DNA of 64,000 bases. Source: Furfurilactobacillus milii (GTDB lineage: Bacteria > Bacillota > Bacilli > Lactobacillales > Lactobacillaceae). Below are positions 27,811 through 37,313 of this stretch, piece after piece. Within the stretch, counting starts at the first letter, position 1. Each line of letters begins with the position of its first letter. Made by a program: the position numbers and the translations under genes. The notes under the pieces were generated by a model. It did no database searches. It had not been told where the DNA came from and saw only the letters and a list, made by a program, of their open reading frames with translations. The DNA is taken from the NCBI RefSeq assembly GCF_009864005.1, contig NZ_WEZQ01000019.1, positions 124,001 through 188,000 of the forward strand, read 5' to 3'.

Positions 27811-28308
27811 GTGGAAATCGTTGCAGATGACAATAAAGTACAGCTGGTCGGTGAACCGCTGGCCGTTGGGGATGCGTTACCGCATTTTAAATTATTTGAT
27901 GAAGATGGCAATAAGGTCAAAATGGCTGAATTGTTGGGCAAACCACTGGTCATTAGCGTGGTACCAGATTTGAACACGCCGGTATGTTCAGTGCAAACCA
28001 AGAAATTTAATCAGCAGGCTGATTATCATCAAAATGTTCGTTTTGTGACCGTTTCGAAGAATACACCGTTGGAACAAAAAAACTGGTGTGCGGCTGAAGG
28101 TGTGACGAATTTATCCGTGTTGTCGGATGAAGAAGAATCGTTCGGTTACGCGACAAATCTGTTGGTTCCTGATTTAGACGTACTTGCGCGAGCCGTTTAC
28201 GTAATGGACGCAGAGGGTAAAGTCGTTTATCGCCAAGTGGTACCTAATATTGGTCAGGAACCTGATTATTTGGCCGCTTTAGACGCACTAGAACAGTTTG
28301 AAAAATGA
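27811..28308 (+). CDS. tpx: Thiol peroxidase (Tpx)
   Basis: 165-residue thioredoxin-fold peroxidase that reduces hydrogen peroxide and alkyl hydroperoxides. The peroxidatic Cys59 lies in LNTPVCSVQTKKFN and the resolving Cys93 in KNWCAAEG; both are at the family positions. AGGAGTGG about 6 bases upstream supports the GTG at 27811; the GTG at 27802 overlaps the ribosome site. It is a single gene, followed by the valS promoter and T-box leader. Confidence 0.94.
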   Translation: MEIVADDNKVQLVGEPLAVGDALPHFKLFDEDGNKVKMAELLGKPLVISVVPDLNTPVCSVQTKKFNQQADYHQNVRFVTVSKNTPLEQKNWCAAEGVTNLSVLSDEEESFGYATNLLVPDLDVLARAVYVMDAEGKVVYRQVVPNIGQEPDYLAALDALEQFEK

Positions 28309-28338
28309 TCCGCTTTAATTGTGAGATGGAAAACCATC

Positions 28339-28367
28339 TTGACGGTCAATGCTGGACAGTTTATGAT
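28339..28367 (+). promoter_or_regulatory. Promoter of valS
   Basis: TTGACG, 17 bases, TATGAT. It starts 31 bases after tpx and precedes the T-box. Confidence 0.75.
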
Positions 28368-28373
28368 AAAAAA

Positions 28374-28646
28374 TATTAAAGATGTTTGAAAACGAATAAT
28401 GCATTGAACAAGAGAGTAGTGAATCGTGGTTTTATAGCAAGCTGGTGTTGATGGAAGGCCGGTAAACGACGTGTAGCGAAAGTAGCTTGTTGGCAGGTTT
28501 GCTGAATCCGCTTGAGTGCTGAGCGTTAGTAGGTGAATTCGGGTCACGTCCGTTAAACCGTGCTTGAGTGGGGTAGCAATACCCAATTTAGGTGGTACCG
28601 CGATAAATCGTCCTAATTTCCGTATGGAAATTAGGGCGTTTTTTCG
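28374..28646 (+). promoter_or_regulatory. T-box leader of valS
   Basis: tRNA-sensing leader in the 418-base gap before valS. The T-box sequence AGGTGGTACCGCG is at 28590-28602. GAGAGTAG near 28410 starts stem I. The terminator CGTCCTAATTTCC / GGAAATTAGGGCG (28609-28638) is followed by TTTTTT. Uncharged tRNA-Val should stabilise the antiterminator. Valine is inferred from the downstream gene; I could not place the specifier codon with certainty. Confidence 0.93.
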
Positions 28647-28726
28647 TTTGAAGGCATAACAAGTTGCTCTCACCACACGTTGATAACATGACTTAAAAAG
28701 TAGGATGAGTTGAAAGGAATGATTAC

Positions 28727-31387
28727 ATGGGAACTAAAGATTTACCGACTAAATATGATCCACGTGCCGTTGAAAATGGTCGTTATCAAAAATGGCTGGA
28801 TGCAGGATTATTTAAGCCATCTGGTGACAAAAAGGCCAAGCCTTATTCGATTGTTTTGCCACCACCAAACGTTACAGGAAAGCTTCATTTAGGACACGCC
28901 TGGGATACCGCCTTGCAAGATATGCTAGTTCGTTACAAACGAATGGAAGGCTACGACACATTGTGGGTTCCTGGTATGGATCACGCTGGCATTGCCACGC
29001 AAGCAAAGGTTGAAGCCCGCTTACGTGAACAAGGCATCTCTCGTTACGATCTTGGCCGCGAGAAGTTCGTGGAACAAGTTTGGGACTGGAAGGATGAATA
29101 TGCCGCTACTATTCATAAGCAGTGGGCTAAGTTAGGTCTGTCCATGGATTACAGCCGTGAACGGTTTACCCTTGATGAAGGCCTTTCAAAGGCTGTTCGT
29201 AAGGTCTTCGTCGACTTGTACAACAAGGGCTTAATTTATCGTGGTGAATACATTATTAACTGGGATCCACAAGCCCGCACAGCGTTGTCTGATATTGAAG
29301 TTATCCACAAGGACGATAAGGGTGCTTTCTACCACGTTAAATATCCATTCACGGATGGCACGACGTATGAAGGTAAGGATTACATTGAAATTGCCACGAC
29401 TCGTCCCGAAACAATGTTTGGTGACGTTGCTGTTGCTGTTCACCCGAGTGACGAACGGTATAAGGAATTAGTCGGCAAGCACATCAAGGTACCATTGGTT
29501 GACCGCGAGATTCCGATTATCGCGGACGAATACGTTGACCCTGAGTTTGGAACGGGGATGGTTAAAATCACGCCAGCTCATGACCCAAACGACTTTCTGG
29601 TAGGTAACCGTCATAATCTGAAACGGATCAATACCATGAATGAGGATGCAACGTTAAACGAAAATGCCGGTAAGTATAACGGGATGGATCGTTTTGACGC
29701 TCGTAAGGCCATTGTTCAAGACTTGCAGGACGGTGGCTGGATGCTAAAGATTGATCCAATCGTTCACTCAGTTGGTCACTCAGAACGGACCGGTGTGCAA
29801 GTTGAAGCCCGTCTTTCAACCCAGTGGTTTGTTAAGATGAAGCCATTGGCAGAACAAGCATTGGACCACCAAAAGACAGATGACAAGGTCACGTTCTGGC
29901 CTTCACGTTTTGAAGATACCTATGAACAGTGGATGAATAACGTTCATGACTGGGTTATTTCCCGTCAACTATGGTGGGGTCACCGGATTCCGGCTTGGTA
30001 CAATAAGCAAACTGGTGAAACGTATGTTGGCATGGAAGCACCGAAGGACGAAGAAAACTGGACTCAAGATCCAGATGTTTTGGATACGTGGTTTAGTTCC
30101 GGCTTGTGGCCGATGACAACTATGGGCTGGCCAGACACTGATAATCCAGATTTCAAACGGTATTTCCCAACTGATGATTTGGTTACTGGTTACGATATTA
30201 TTTTCTTCTGGGTATCCAGAATGATGTTTGAATCAGTCGAATTTACTGGCAAACGGCCGTTTAAGAACGTGCTGATGCATGGTTTAATGCGGGACAATCA
30301 AGGCCGTAAAATGAGTAAGTCACTCGGCAACGGGATTGACCCAATGGATGTCATCGATAAGTATGGTGTCGATGCCATGCGCTGGTTCTTGGCTAACGGT
30401 TCAACGCCAGGTCAAGATGTTCGTTATGATACGACCAAACTTGATGCGGCGTGGAATTTCATTAACAAGATTTGGAATGCTAGCCGTTACGTCATTATGA
30501 ATTTGGGCGACATGGAGAAACCAGTATTGCCAGACAAAGCAAACTGGAATTTGGCGGACCGGTGGATTTTGAGTCGGTTGAACCAAACGGTCGCTGACGT
30601 TCACCGCCTGTTCGATAAGTTTGAATTTGGTGAAGTTGGTCGTGCACTTTATAATTTCATTTGGAATGACCTGTGTGACTGGTACATTGAAATGACCAAG
30701 GAAGTGCTTAACGGGGATGACGAAGCCGCTAAGAAGAACACTCAAAATGTCTTGGGTTATGTTCTTGACCAGACGCTACGTTTGATGCATCCGTTGATGC
30801 CGTTCGTAACGGAAGAACTATGGCAAGACATGCCGCATGAAGGTGAATCCATCATGGTGGCGGACTACCCAGTTGTTCATGATGACTTTGATGATGCCAA
30901 AGCTGAAACTGACATGGGCCGCTTAATTGAGTTGATCACTGCGGTTCGTAATATTCGTGGTGAAGCTAATGCACCGATGAGTAGTGCCGTTGAACTGTTG
31001 ATTAAGACCAATAACCCAGAGCTGAAGACACTGTTTGAAACGAACCGTGATTTTGTGGATCGGTTCTGTCACCCGAGTGACTTGCAGATTGGACCAGATG
31101 TTGTGGCGCCAAAGCTGGCCATGTCAGCCATCATTTCTGATGCGGAAGTTTACATTCCGTTAGCTGAACTGATTAACTTGGATGATGAAATTGCACGTCT
31201 TGAAAAAGAAGTCGCCAATTTGCAGAATGAAGTAACCCGTTCCGAAAAGAAACTGGGTAATGAACGCTTCGTCGCTAATGCGCCAGAAGCAGTTGTCGCT
31301 GAAGAGCGAAGTAAGCAAGCTGATTGGCAACAAAAACTGACGGCAGCCACTAGCCGTTTGGCAGAGGTTAAAGCGAGCCGTAATTAA
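28727..31387 (+). CDS. valS: Valyl-tRNA synthetase
   Basis: 886-residue class I synthetase that charges tRNA-Val and edits misactivated threonine. HLGH at residues 53-56 ([16 protein letters not shown]) and KMSKS at 528-532 are the ATP-binding signatures. The editing domain lies between, with [18 protein letters not shown]. The C-terminus is a coiled coil (about 815-880) as in bacterial ValRS. AAAGGAA precedes the ATG. It is controlled by the T-box leader upstream and ends at a strong terminator. Confidence 0.98.
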   Translation: MGTKDLPTKYDPRAVENGRYQKWLDAGLFKPSGDKKAKPYSIVLPPPNVTGKLHLGHAWDTALQDMLVRYKRMEGYDTLWVPGMDHAGIATQAKVEARLREQGISRYDLGREKFVEQVWDWKDEYAATIHKQWAKLGLSMDYSRERFTLDEGLSKAVRKVFVDLYNKGLIYRGEYIINWDPQARTALSDIEVIHKDDKGAFYHVKYPFTDGTTYEGKDYIEIATTRPETMFGDVAVAVHPSDERYKELVGKHIKVPLVDREIPIIADEYVDPEFGTGMVKITPAHDPNDFLVGNRHNLKRINTMNEDATLNENAGKYNGMDRFDARKAIVQDLQDGGWMLKIDPIVHSVGHSERTGVQVEARLSTQWFVKMKPLAEQALDHQKTDDKVTFWPSRFEDTYEQWMNNVHDWVISRQLWWGHRIPAWYNKQTGETYVGMEAPKDEENWTQDPDVLDTWFSSGLWPMTTMGWPDTDNPDFKRYFPTDDLVTGYDIIFFWVSRMMFESVEFTGKRPFKNVLMHGLMRDNQGRKMSKSLGNGIDPMDVIDKYGVDAMRWFLANGSTPGQDVRYDTTKLDAAWNFINKIWNASRYVIMNLGDMEKPVLPDKANWNLADRWILSRLNQTVADVHRLFDKFEFGEVGRALYNFIWNDLCDWYIEMTKEVLNGDDEAAKKNTQNVLGYVLDQTLRLMHPLMPFVTEELWQDMPHEGESIMVADYPVVHDDFDDAKAETDMGRLIELITAVRNIRGEANAPMSSAVELLIKTNNPELKTLFETNRDFVDRFCHPSDLQIGPDVVAPKLAMSAIISDAEVYIPLAELINLDDEIARLEKEVANLQNEVTRSEKKLGNERFVANAPEAVVAEERSKQADWQQKLTAATSRLAEVKASRN

Positions 31388-31431
31388 ATGAACGCTCTGT
31401 TACAAACGTTGGCTTGAAAAATAGTCAAGTG

Positions 31432-31489
31432 AAAAAGCGCCGTTCTGTTAACTTGAACCAAGGCAATAAGTTAACGGAACGGCGTTTTT
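31432..31489 (+). terminator. Terminator of valS
   Basis: Long stem: GCGCCGTTCTGTTAACTT pairs with AAGTTAACGGAACGGCGT with minor mismatch, A-run before and TTTTT after. Confidence 0.9.
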
Positions 31490-31567
31490 GTATGCTTTTC
31501 GCATGGCTAACATAGTTGTTGGTGTATGATAACAAGTAGACAAATTGAGAATGAGTGGGGCACTAAC

Positions 31568-32899
31568 ATGGTTAAAACGTATGAAGAGGCTGTGGCCTAT
31601 ATTCACGGCCGATCAAAGTTTAAAAAATCACCAACATTAGATCGTATGAGATTGTTTCTGGAGCGGTTAAACCATCCTGAAACGGATATCCAGATGGTTC
31701 ATATTGTCGGAACAAACGGAAAGGGCTCTACACTAACCTTTTTGCGCAATTTATTACAGGCAGATGGATTGACCGTGGGCAGTTTCACGTCACCATATTT
31801 GGTCCGTTTCAATGAGCGAATCAGTGTGGATGGTGAACCTATCAGTGATGCAGATATTCTACGACTAGTTCAAATCATTCAACCAGTTGAAGCAAAGTTA
31901 GACGAAGAACTGCCTGAGGGTGGACCAACAGAGTTTGAAACGTTGACCGCCATGATGTTGCTGTACTTTGCTGAAGGGCACGCTGATATCGTTCTGGTAG
32001 AAGCCGGTCTTGGCGGTCGCTTTGACTCTACTAATGTGATCACACCGCTACTATCGGTTATCACGACCATTGGCTTGGACCATATGAAAATGTTGGGGGA
32101 TACGGTTAGTAAAATTGCTTGGCAGAAAGCTGGTATTGCTAAGCCCAATGTCCCGATGATTACTGGAAACATCACTGACGACGGCGCATTGTCCGTTATT
32201 CGTGAGGTCACTACACGTACGGACACGCCTTGGTTTGCCATGAACCGTGATTATCAGATTCACTATCAGTCGGCTCAGGGGTGGCAGGAACGGTTTAGTT
32301 TTGATGGTTTTGATCAACATTTAAAGGATTTGACAATTAGCATGTTGGGTCGTTATCAAAGTGACAACGCGGCCACAGCACTAGCGGCTTACTTGAAATT
32401 GCATCAATTACAAAAACTGCCAGTGTCAGTTAAAAGTATTCGTGATGGCCTCAACACCGCTTTTTGGGCAGGGCGTTTTGAAAAGTTGAACGACCAGCCT
32501 TTGGTAGTGATCGATGGTGCTCATAATGAGCCAGCCGTGGATGAACTTGCTGAGCTAATCAAAACGCATTTTGGACAACAAAGTGTGACCATTATTTTTG
32601 CGGTTTTGGCGGATAAAGCTTACGAAAAAATGTTGCCAACGCTAGCGGCATTGCCAAACGTGCATTTAGTGCTAACACATTTCGCAGGTCCTAATGCAAA
32701 ACGAAATGCGGCAGATTTGGATGCGTTGGAAGCTAGTTTAAAACAGCCTGTACCCAAGTTTGACAATTGGCAGGTGGCAATTGCACAAACAGCAGGCGGT
32801 TTGTCCGCGGATGATGTTCTGATTATTACGGGGTCGTTGTATTTTATTTCTGATGTGCGTCATTTATTTACAGATAATGATGAAGTGGCGAACAACTGA
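31568..32899 (+). CDS. folC: Folylpolyglutamate synthase / dihydrofolate synthase
   Basis: 443-residue Mur-ligase-like enzyme that adds glutamate to folates and may also make dihydrofolate. The ATP-binding loop VGTNGKGSTLTF is at residues 47-58. TSPYLVRFNERI and LGGRFDSTNV are family motifs, and VIDGAHNEPAVDEL marks the C-terminal domain. GTGGGG about 9 bases before the ATG at 31568 is a modest site; the frame is open to 31526. Following valS, as in many Firmicutes, it may be transcribed with the short radC. Confidence 0.94.
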   Translation: MVKTYEEAVAYIHGRSKFKKSPTLDRMRLFLERLNHPETDIQMVHIVGTNGKGSTLTFLRNLLQADGLTVGSFTSPYLVRFNERISVDGEPISDADILRLVQIIQPVEAKLDEELPEGGPTEFETLTAMMLLYFAEGHADIVLVEAGLGGRFDSTNVITPLLSVITTIGLDHMKMLGDTVSKIAWQKAGIAKPNVPMITGNITDDGALSVIREVTTRTDTPWFAMNRDYQIHYQSAQGWQERFSFDGFDQHLKDLTISMLGRYQSDNAATALAAYLKLHQLQKLPVSVKSIRDGLNTAFWAGRFEKLNDQPLVVIDGAHNEPAVDELAELIKTHFGQQSVTIIFAVLADKAYEKMLPTLAALPNVHLVLTHFAGPNAKRNAADLDALEASLKQPVPKFDNWQVAIAQTAGGLSADDVLIITGSLYFISDVRHLFTDNDEVANN

Positions 32900-32950
32900 C
32901 CCTCAATTTGCGTATGTTAAGTCAACGTCATAATTTGGAGGTTGGCAAAC

Positions 32951-33427
32951 ATGAAACAAATTGGTACAAAAACAGAAGGGCAGACAAAATTAACAGTTGG
33001 TACTCAAGCGGGGTCCAGCCGTACAGTCGGGATTGCGTTGAGCGATGAAATGAGTGATTTACGTCAGGAAACGTTATTGCTGCTAGCACTGAATGTTAAA
33101 AATCAGGTTGTTGCCCGTTGCGAAGTTTTCCGTGGGACAGTGGACGCGTGTGTTGCTCATCCGCGTGATGTGTTTTATCAGGCGATTATCGCTAACGCAG
33201 CCAGAGTGATCGTTGCACACAATCATCCAAGCGGTCTGGCCAAACCCTCACCAAGTGATCAGGAATTTGGTCAGCGTCTGTGGTTGGCTGGTCAGTTGCT
33301 TGGCATTGAGCTACTAGATTGTTTTATCGTTGGTCGTCATAGTTATTTTAGTTTCGGCGAGCATGATCTCTTTAATGCCGTGACATTACCGGAAATTTTG
33401 GCTGAAAAAGATACGGCTACGTCGTAA
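32951..33427 (+). CDS. radC: RadC-like JAB/MPN domain protein, short form
   Basis: 158-residue protein with the JAB metalloprotease-like domain of the RadC family. The metal motif is intact: Glu40, then [15 protein letters not shown] giving His90, His92 and Asp103. Full RadC is about 225 residues with an N-terminal helix-hairpin-helix region; here that region is replaced by about 20 residues, so the DNA-binding part is missing. TTGGAGG precedes the ATG at 32951. Its role is unclear, and the old link to DNA repair is doubtful for this family. Confidence 0.88.
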   Translation: MKQIGTKTEGQTKLTVGTQAGSSRTVGIALSDEMSDLRQETLLLLALNVKNQVVARCEVFRGTVDACVAHPRDVFYQAIIANAARVIVAHNHPSGLAKPSPSDQEFGQRLWLAGQLLGIELLDCFIVGRHSYFSFGEHDLFNAVTLPEILAEKDTATS

Positions 33428-33461
33428 TTCGGTTTGTTTAAGGAAGAATAAAAATCTTGAT

Positions 33462-33494
33462 AACAGTGGAAACGACCTGTTTTCACTGTTTTTT
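33462..33494 (+). terminator. Terminator of radC
   Basis: AACAGTGGAAAC pairs with GTTTTCACTGTT with G-T pairs, then TTTTTT. The mreB promoter follows at once. Confidence 0.8.
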
Positions 33495-33497
33495 CTA

Positions 33498-33506
33498 TGG
33501 TATACT
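33498..33506 (+). promoter_or_regulatory. Extended -10 promoter of mreBCD
   Basis: TGG then TATACT, 49 bases before mreB. The -35 region would fall in the terminator arm and is weak. Confidence 0.55.
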
Positions 33507-33554
33507 TTTTCCGATATGATTTGGCCCAAGGGTCTTTTGAAGGGAAGAAATACT

Positions 33555-34568
33555 GTGTTTGGATTAGGACAAAAAAACATCGGCATCGACTTGGGAACTG
33601 CCAACACACTTGTATATATTGACGGAAAGGGCATCGTGTTACGCGAGCCCTCTGTCGTTGCACGTAACACGAATACAGGTGAAGTAGTTGCAGTTGGCCA
33701 AGAAGCACGTAAGATGCTGGGTCGTACCCCCGGTAGCATTTCAGCTATTCGACCAATGAAAAACGGGGTTATTGCCGATTATGACACGACGGTAGCCATG
33801 ATGAAGTATTACATTCAAAAGGCCCTCGGTCGGTCTTCTGAAAAGCCATACATCATGGTATGTGTGCCGAGTGGGATTACTGAAGTTGAAAAGCGGGCAG
33901 TGATTGATGCTACTCGTGTGGCTGGTGCCCGTGACGCATATGTCATTGAGGAGCCTTTTGCAGCCGCAATTGGTGCCGGTCTTCCTGTCATGGATCCAAC
34001 TGGTAGTATGGTTGTTGACATTGGTGGTGGGACTACCGATGTTGCCACGATCTCACTCGGTGGGATTGTATCCAGTCGGTCCATTCGCATGGCTGGCGAC
34101 AAACTCGATGAGTCAATTGTTGCTTTCGTTCGTCAAAAGTACAATTTGTTAATTGGTGAAACGACAGCGGAAAACTTAAAGATTCAAATCGGTTCTGCTT
34201 CGGTTGAAGCATCTGAGAGTATGGATGGCGCATCAATCCGAGGCCGTGATTTGATTTCTGGTTTGCCAAAGACCATTGACGTCACTGCTGAAGATGTTGC
34301 CAAAGCAATTCATGACACCATTGTTGAAGTGATTGCTGCCATTAAGGAGACACTGGAAGAAACCTCACCTGAAATTGCGGCAGACGTTATCGATCATGGG
34401 ATTGTCTTGACCGGTGGTGGTGCATTACTGAAGAATCTTCAGGATGTTATTTCTGAGGCAACTAAGGTGCCAGTGTTCATTGCCAATGAACCACTCGATT
34501 GTGTGGCTATTGGTACTGGTGAATCGTTGAAGAGTATTGACGTCATGAAACGGCGCAACAACCGTTAA
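33555..34568 (+). CDS. mreB: Rod shape-determining protein MreB
   Basis: 337-residue bacterial actin organising lateral wall synthesis with MreC, MreD and RodA. Phosphate-1 is [19 protein letters not shown]; phosphate-2 is [16 protein letters not shown]; adenosine motif is [11 protein letters not shown]. The N-terminal FGLGQKN segment is an amphipathic membrane-binding stretch. Start GTG at 33555 is supported by AAGGGAAG about 7 bases upstream. It heads the mreBCD cluster and is the second actin paralogue in the window (first at 4454). Confidence 0.96.
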   Translation: MFGLGQKNIGIDLGTANTLVYIDGKGIVLREPSVVARNTNTGEVVAVGQEARKMLGRTPGSISAIRPMKNGVIADYDTTVAMMKYYIQKALGRSSEKPYIMVCVPSGITEVEKRAVIDATRVAGARDAYVIEEPFAAAIGAGLPVMDPTGSMVVDIGGGTTDVATISLGGIVSSRSIRMAGDKLDESIVAFVRQKYNLLIGETTAENLKIQIGSASVEASESMDGASIRGRDLISGLPKTIDVTAEDVAKAIHDTIVEVIAAIKETLEETSPEIAADVIDHGIVLTGGGALLKNLQDVISEATKVPVFIANEPLDCVAIGTGESLKSIDVMKRRNNR

Positions 34569-34597
34569 TAATTCGAAAATGTGTGGCACAAAGCATT

Positions 34598-34707
34598 GGT
34601 CTTGGTCGACAAAAATAATGTGTGAAAACGACATTGTTTTTGTCCAGACCGCGTCAACGGACGTTGAAAGTGGTTAGATAACCGCGACGCCAACGCGTTT
34701 GTGTCGC
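34598..34707 (+). other. Cluster of three hairpins between mreB and mreC
   Basis: The first is long: GGTCT and GACAAAAATAATGT pair with ACATTGTTTTTGTC and AGACC (34598-34650). TCAACG/CGTTGA follows (34654-34667), then GCGAC/GTCGC (34684-34707). None ends in a T-run. They may limit or process the mreBCD transcript. Confidence 0.6.
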
Positions 34708-34745
34708 ACTTTTTGATTGTGATGTTTTTAGACTTGGAGGTAACA

Positions 34746-35594
34746 ATGCATAGATTCTTTTCAAACCGACGACTCGTAATCATCGCCGTGGGAATCATTA
34801 CATGCCTGGGACTATTGACGTTATCGGTGACGGTTCGTAATCGTCGAAATACACCACCGATCATTCAACAATTTGGGAATGATGTGGCTGGTTTTGCTGA
34901 CCGAGTGGTAAGTGTACCTGTTGGTGGCGTCGGTGCTGGGGTCAATTCGATTTCTCAGTTGTTAAGCACGTATGATGAAAATCAGAAGTTAAAACAACAA
35001 GTTGATCAAATGGCCCAGGACAAGGTTCGTTTGCAAACAACTGAAAATGAAAATAAAGAATTACGTAGCGAGGCCAAGTTAAACAATAGCTTGATCGATT
35101 ACCAGCCAATTACGGCTGGCGTTATTGCCCGAACACCATCGGCATGGCAGAATCAATTGGTTATCGGCAAAGGTAAAACCAGTGGCATCAAGAAAAACAT
35201 GCCTGTTCTTGCGGGCAAGGGATTGATTGGTCGCGTGATTGAGGTCAATCAAACCAACAGTAAAGTTGAGTTGATTTCTGATGATACTGACACCGCTAAC
35301 CGGTTTGCTATTCAGGTCACTAATGCCGGGGGTGAGACGGTTAATGGCATTGTGACTGGCTATGATAAAGACAAAAATCTGTTAGAAATGGGTCAGATCA
35401 CGACTAAGGTTGCCATTAAAAAGGGCGATAAAGTGACAACTAGTGGACTCGGCGGCATAACCCCTAAGGGACTGTTTGTTGGCACGATTGTCTCAACCAG
35501 CTCTGACGATTATGGCTTGGCAAACAAGGTTTACATCAAGCCAGCGGGCAATCTTGGCACGGTTAACGTTGTTACAGTTGCCGCAAAACAATAA
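34746..35594 (+). CDS. mreC: Rod shape-determining protein MreC
   Basis: 282-residue bitopic membrane protein of the elongation complex. A membrane anchor at about residues 9-29 (LVIIAVGIITCLGLLTLSV) is followed by an extracellular coiled coil (about 70-105) and paired beta-barrels with GVIARTPSAWQNQLVIGKG and GLIGRVIEVNQTNSKVELISD. TTGGAGG lies 6 bases before the ATG at 34746. It is separated from mreB by 177 bases of structured sequence, and mreD follows after 16 bases. Confidence 0.95.
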   Translation: MHRFFSNRRLVIIAVGIITCLGLLTLSVTVRNRRNTPPIIQQFGNDVAGFADRVVSVPVGGVGAGVNSISQLLSTYDENQKLKQQVDQMAQDKVRLQTTENENKELRSEAKLNNSLIDYQPITAGVIARTPSAWQNQLVIGKGKTSGIKKNMPVLAGKGLIGRVIEVNQTNSKVELISDDTDTANRFAIQVTNAGGETVNGIVTGYDKDKNLLEMGQITTKVAIKKGDKVTTSGLGGITPKGLFVGTIVSTSSDDYGLANKVYIKPAGNLGTVNVVTVAAKQ

Positions 35595-35610
35595 ATAGGG
35601 GGATGATAAC

Positions 35611-36138
35611 ATGCGTGAATCGAGCTTACGCTGGACGTTTATTATTGGCCTTCTGTTGAGTGTGTTTTTAGATGGCACGATCAGTCAGCAGTTCGCTGGT
35701 CATTTATTCCGCAGTTCGGCGACGGCTGTGCCAGAGATTACTACCCTGTGGTTGCTTTGCGCGTCTTTCTTTGAAGATCAATATCATATGCCAACATATT
35801 GGTTTGCAGTTTTCGCTGGTGTGGTTTTTGACCTCTTTTACAGCGGTTACTGGGGCGTATACCTGTTTATTTTCCCAGTTATCGTGTGGTTAGCGCGTAC
35901 TTTACGACAAGTGCTTCCCGTTAATTTATTTGCGACATTGCTGGTCGGTTTTTTAGGTTTTACCATTCAACCATTATTGAGTTGGTCGGCCTTACAAATG
36001 ATCGGTGGCACTGGTACGTCATTCGCTGATTTTATGGTAATCGATCTGGCACCAACGTTGGCTCTAAATGAAGTGATTCTGTTGATCTTGTATGTGCCAT
36101 TGCGACAACTTTATTTGCGTGGTGCACGCGTTCAGTAA
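35611..36138 (+). CDS. mreD: Rod shape-determining protein MreD
   Basis: 175-residue integral membrane protein with about five or six hydrophobic segments, the third member of the MreBCD elongation complex. Sequence in this family is poorly conserved; the call rests on length, membrane topology, the FAGVVFDLFYSGYWGVYLFIFPV segment typical of MreD, and position 16 bases after mreC. GGGGG precedes the ATG. It ends the operon. Confidence 0.92.
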   Translation: MRESSLRWTFIIGLLLSVFLDGTISQQFAGHLFRSSATAVPEITTLWLLCASFFEDQYHMPTYWFAVFAGVVFDLFYSGYWGVYLFIFPVIVWLARTLRQVLPVNLFATLLVGFLGFTIQPLLSWSALQMIGGTGTSFADFMVIDLAPTLALNEVILLILYVPLRQLYLRGARVQ

Positions 36139-36169
36139 ATTTTTTTACTGCGTGGCTTCTTTAATAGGG

Positions 36170-36198
36170 TTGACAGAGTGTGTAAAGAACACTATAGT
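36170..36198 (+). promoter_or_regulatory. Promoter of the amino-acid transporter operon
   Basis: Perfect TTGACA, 17 bases, TATAGT, in the 515-base gap after mreD. Confidence 0.85.
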
Positions 36199-36204
36199 GT
36201 TGCT

Positions 36205-36593
36205 AACTTAAAAATATGAATGAAATGACAATGAACAGAAGAGTAGATGACAGGCTTGTTCAGAAAGTAATCGTTGCTGTGATGATTACCATGACTGTTG
36301 TTGAAACACATCTGTGAGTCGTTTGGCTGAATTTATGAAGTAGGTTAAACCGGTCGGTCCGTTACCCCAAGGAGTTTATAAACAAACTCGTTGAGTCAGT
36401 TACTGTGAAGTAATTGAAAGCTTGAGGTGGAACCGCGCGAACACGCCCTCTTTAGTCATTATAATGACTAAGGAGGGCGTGTTTTTGTTTATAAACTCCG
36501 TGAGTTTATCGTCGTGAGGCGGTAGAAAAATGAGGTGGCACCACGTTAACCAACGTCCTCTAACTAGCAATTAGGCTAGTTAGGGGATTTTTT
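36205..36593 (+). promoter_or_regulatory. T-box leader with two antiterminator/terminator modules
   Basis: Stem I starts near 36235; the base ACAGA/TCTGT encloses AGTAGATGA on one side and GAAACACA on the other, which would fit a CAC (His) or ACA (Thr) specifier. Module 1 has T-box GAGGTGGAACCGCG (36424-36437) and terminator ACACGCCCTC / GAGGGCGTGT (36441-36482). Module 2 has GAGGTGGCACCACG (36532-36545) and terminator TCCTCTAACTAGC / GCTAGTTAGGGGA (36556-36587) plus TTTTTT. Only 45 bases separate the modules, too few for a second stem I. Confidence 0.85.
36371..36499 (+). repeat. Inverted repeat around T-box module 1
   Basis: GGAGTTTATAAAC (36371-36383) and GTTTATAAACTCC (36487-36499) are perfect 13-base inverted copies flanking the first antiterminator and terminator. 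The second copy can also form a local hairpin ATAAACTC-CGT-GAGTTTAT. Confidence 0.75.
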
Positions 36594-36653
36594 GTGTCAA
36601 ACGCAATGCGTTGTCATTAATTTGAAAAGTTGTTCATCATAGGAGGGGTTAAC

Positions 36654-37301
36654 ATGTCGTTAACATACGTCAATCAGATTTTGCCATCATTATTTAGTGG
36701 GGCATGGATGACCATTCGTATTTTCTTTTGGACGTTGGTTGGTGCCTTACCACTAGGTGTATTAGTTAGTATGGGACTGCGGTCACGTTTTTCACCGATT
36801 CGTTGGGTGTTAAACTTTTACGTTTGGCTTATGCGGGGGACGCCGCTATTGCTTCAATTGATGTTTGTCTTTTACGGACTTCCAGACGTTAATATTGTGT
36901 TTGCCCGTTATCCCGCAGCTCTGTTCGCCTTTATCTTAAACTACGCGGCTTATTTTGCTGAAATTTTCCGCGGTGGCTTTGCCGGTATTGACCACGGTCA
37001 GTATGAGGGTGCTCAAGTGCTCGGATTGACCTATACCCAAACATTGCGAAAGATCATATTGCCACAAGTGGTCAAAAGCGTTATCCCCGCTGTTGGTAAT
37101 GAAGTGATTAACTTGGTCAAAGATTCATCGCTGGTTTATGTCATTGGGTTAGGTGATCTGCTGCGTGCCGGCAATGTGGCATCTGCTAGGGATGTCACAT
37201 TGGTTCCGCTGATCTTAGTGGGGATTATCTATCTTTTATTGACGTTGGTTTGTACTTACGCCTTACGTGGATTAGAGAAACACTACAGTTACTACCGATA
37301 G
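36654..37301 (+). CDS. Amino-acid ABC transporter permease
   Basis: 215-residue inner-membrane subunit of the His/Glu/Gln/Arg/opine permease family. About five membrane segments are visible. The EAA loop EGAQVLGLTYTQTLRKIILPQVVKSVIPAVGNEVINLVKDSSL (about residues 120-162) contacts the ATPase. TMRIFFWT-type start and MRGTPLLLQLMFVFYG are family motifs. AGGAGGGG precedes the ATG at 36654; the open frame back to 36630 contains it. It is the first gene of a permease-ATPase-binding protein operon under T-box control, so the substrate is probably the amino acid sensed there. Confidence 0.93.
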   Translation: MSLTYVNQILPSLFSGAWMTIRIFFWTLVGALPLGVLVSMGLRSRFSPIRWVLNFYVWLMRGTPLLLQLMFVFYGLPDVNIVFARYPAALFAFILNYAAYFAEIFRGGFAGIDHGQYEGAQVLGLTYTQTLRKIILPQVVKSVIPAVGNEVINLVKDSSLVYVIGLGDLLRAGNVASARDVTLVPLILVGIIYLLLTLVCTYALRGLEKHYSYYR

Positions 37302-37313
37302 GAGGGACAAACT

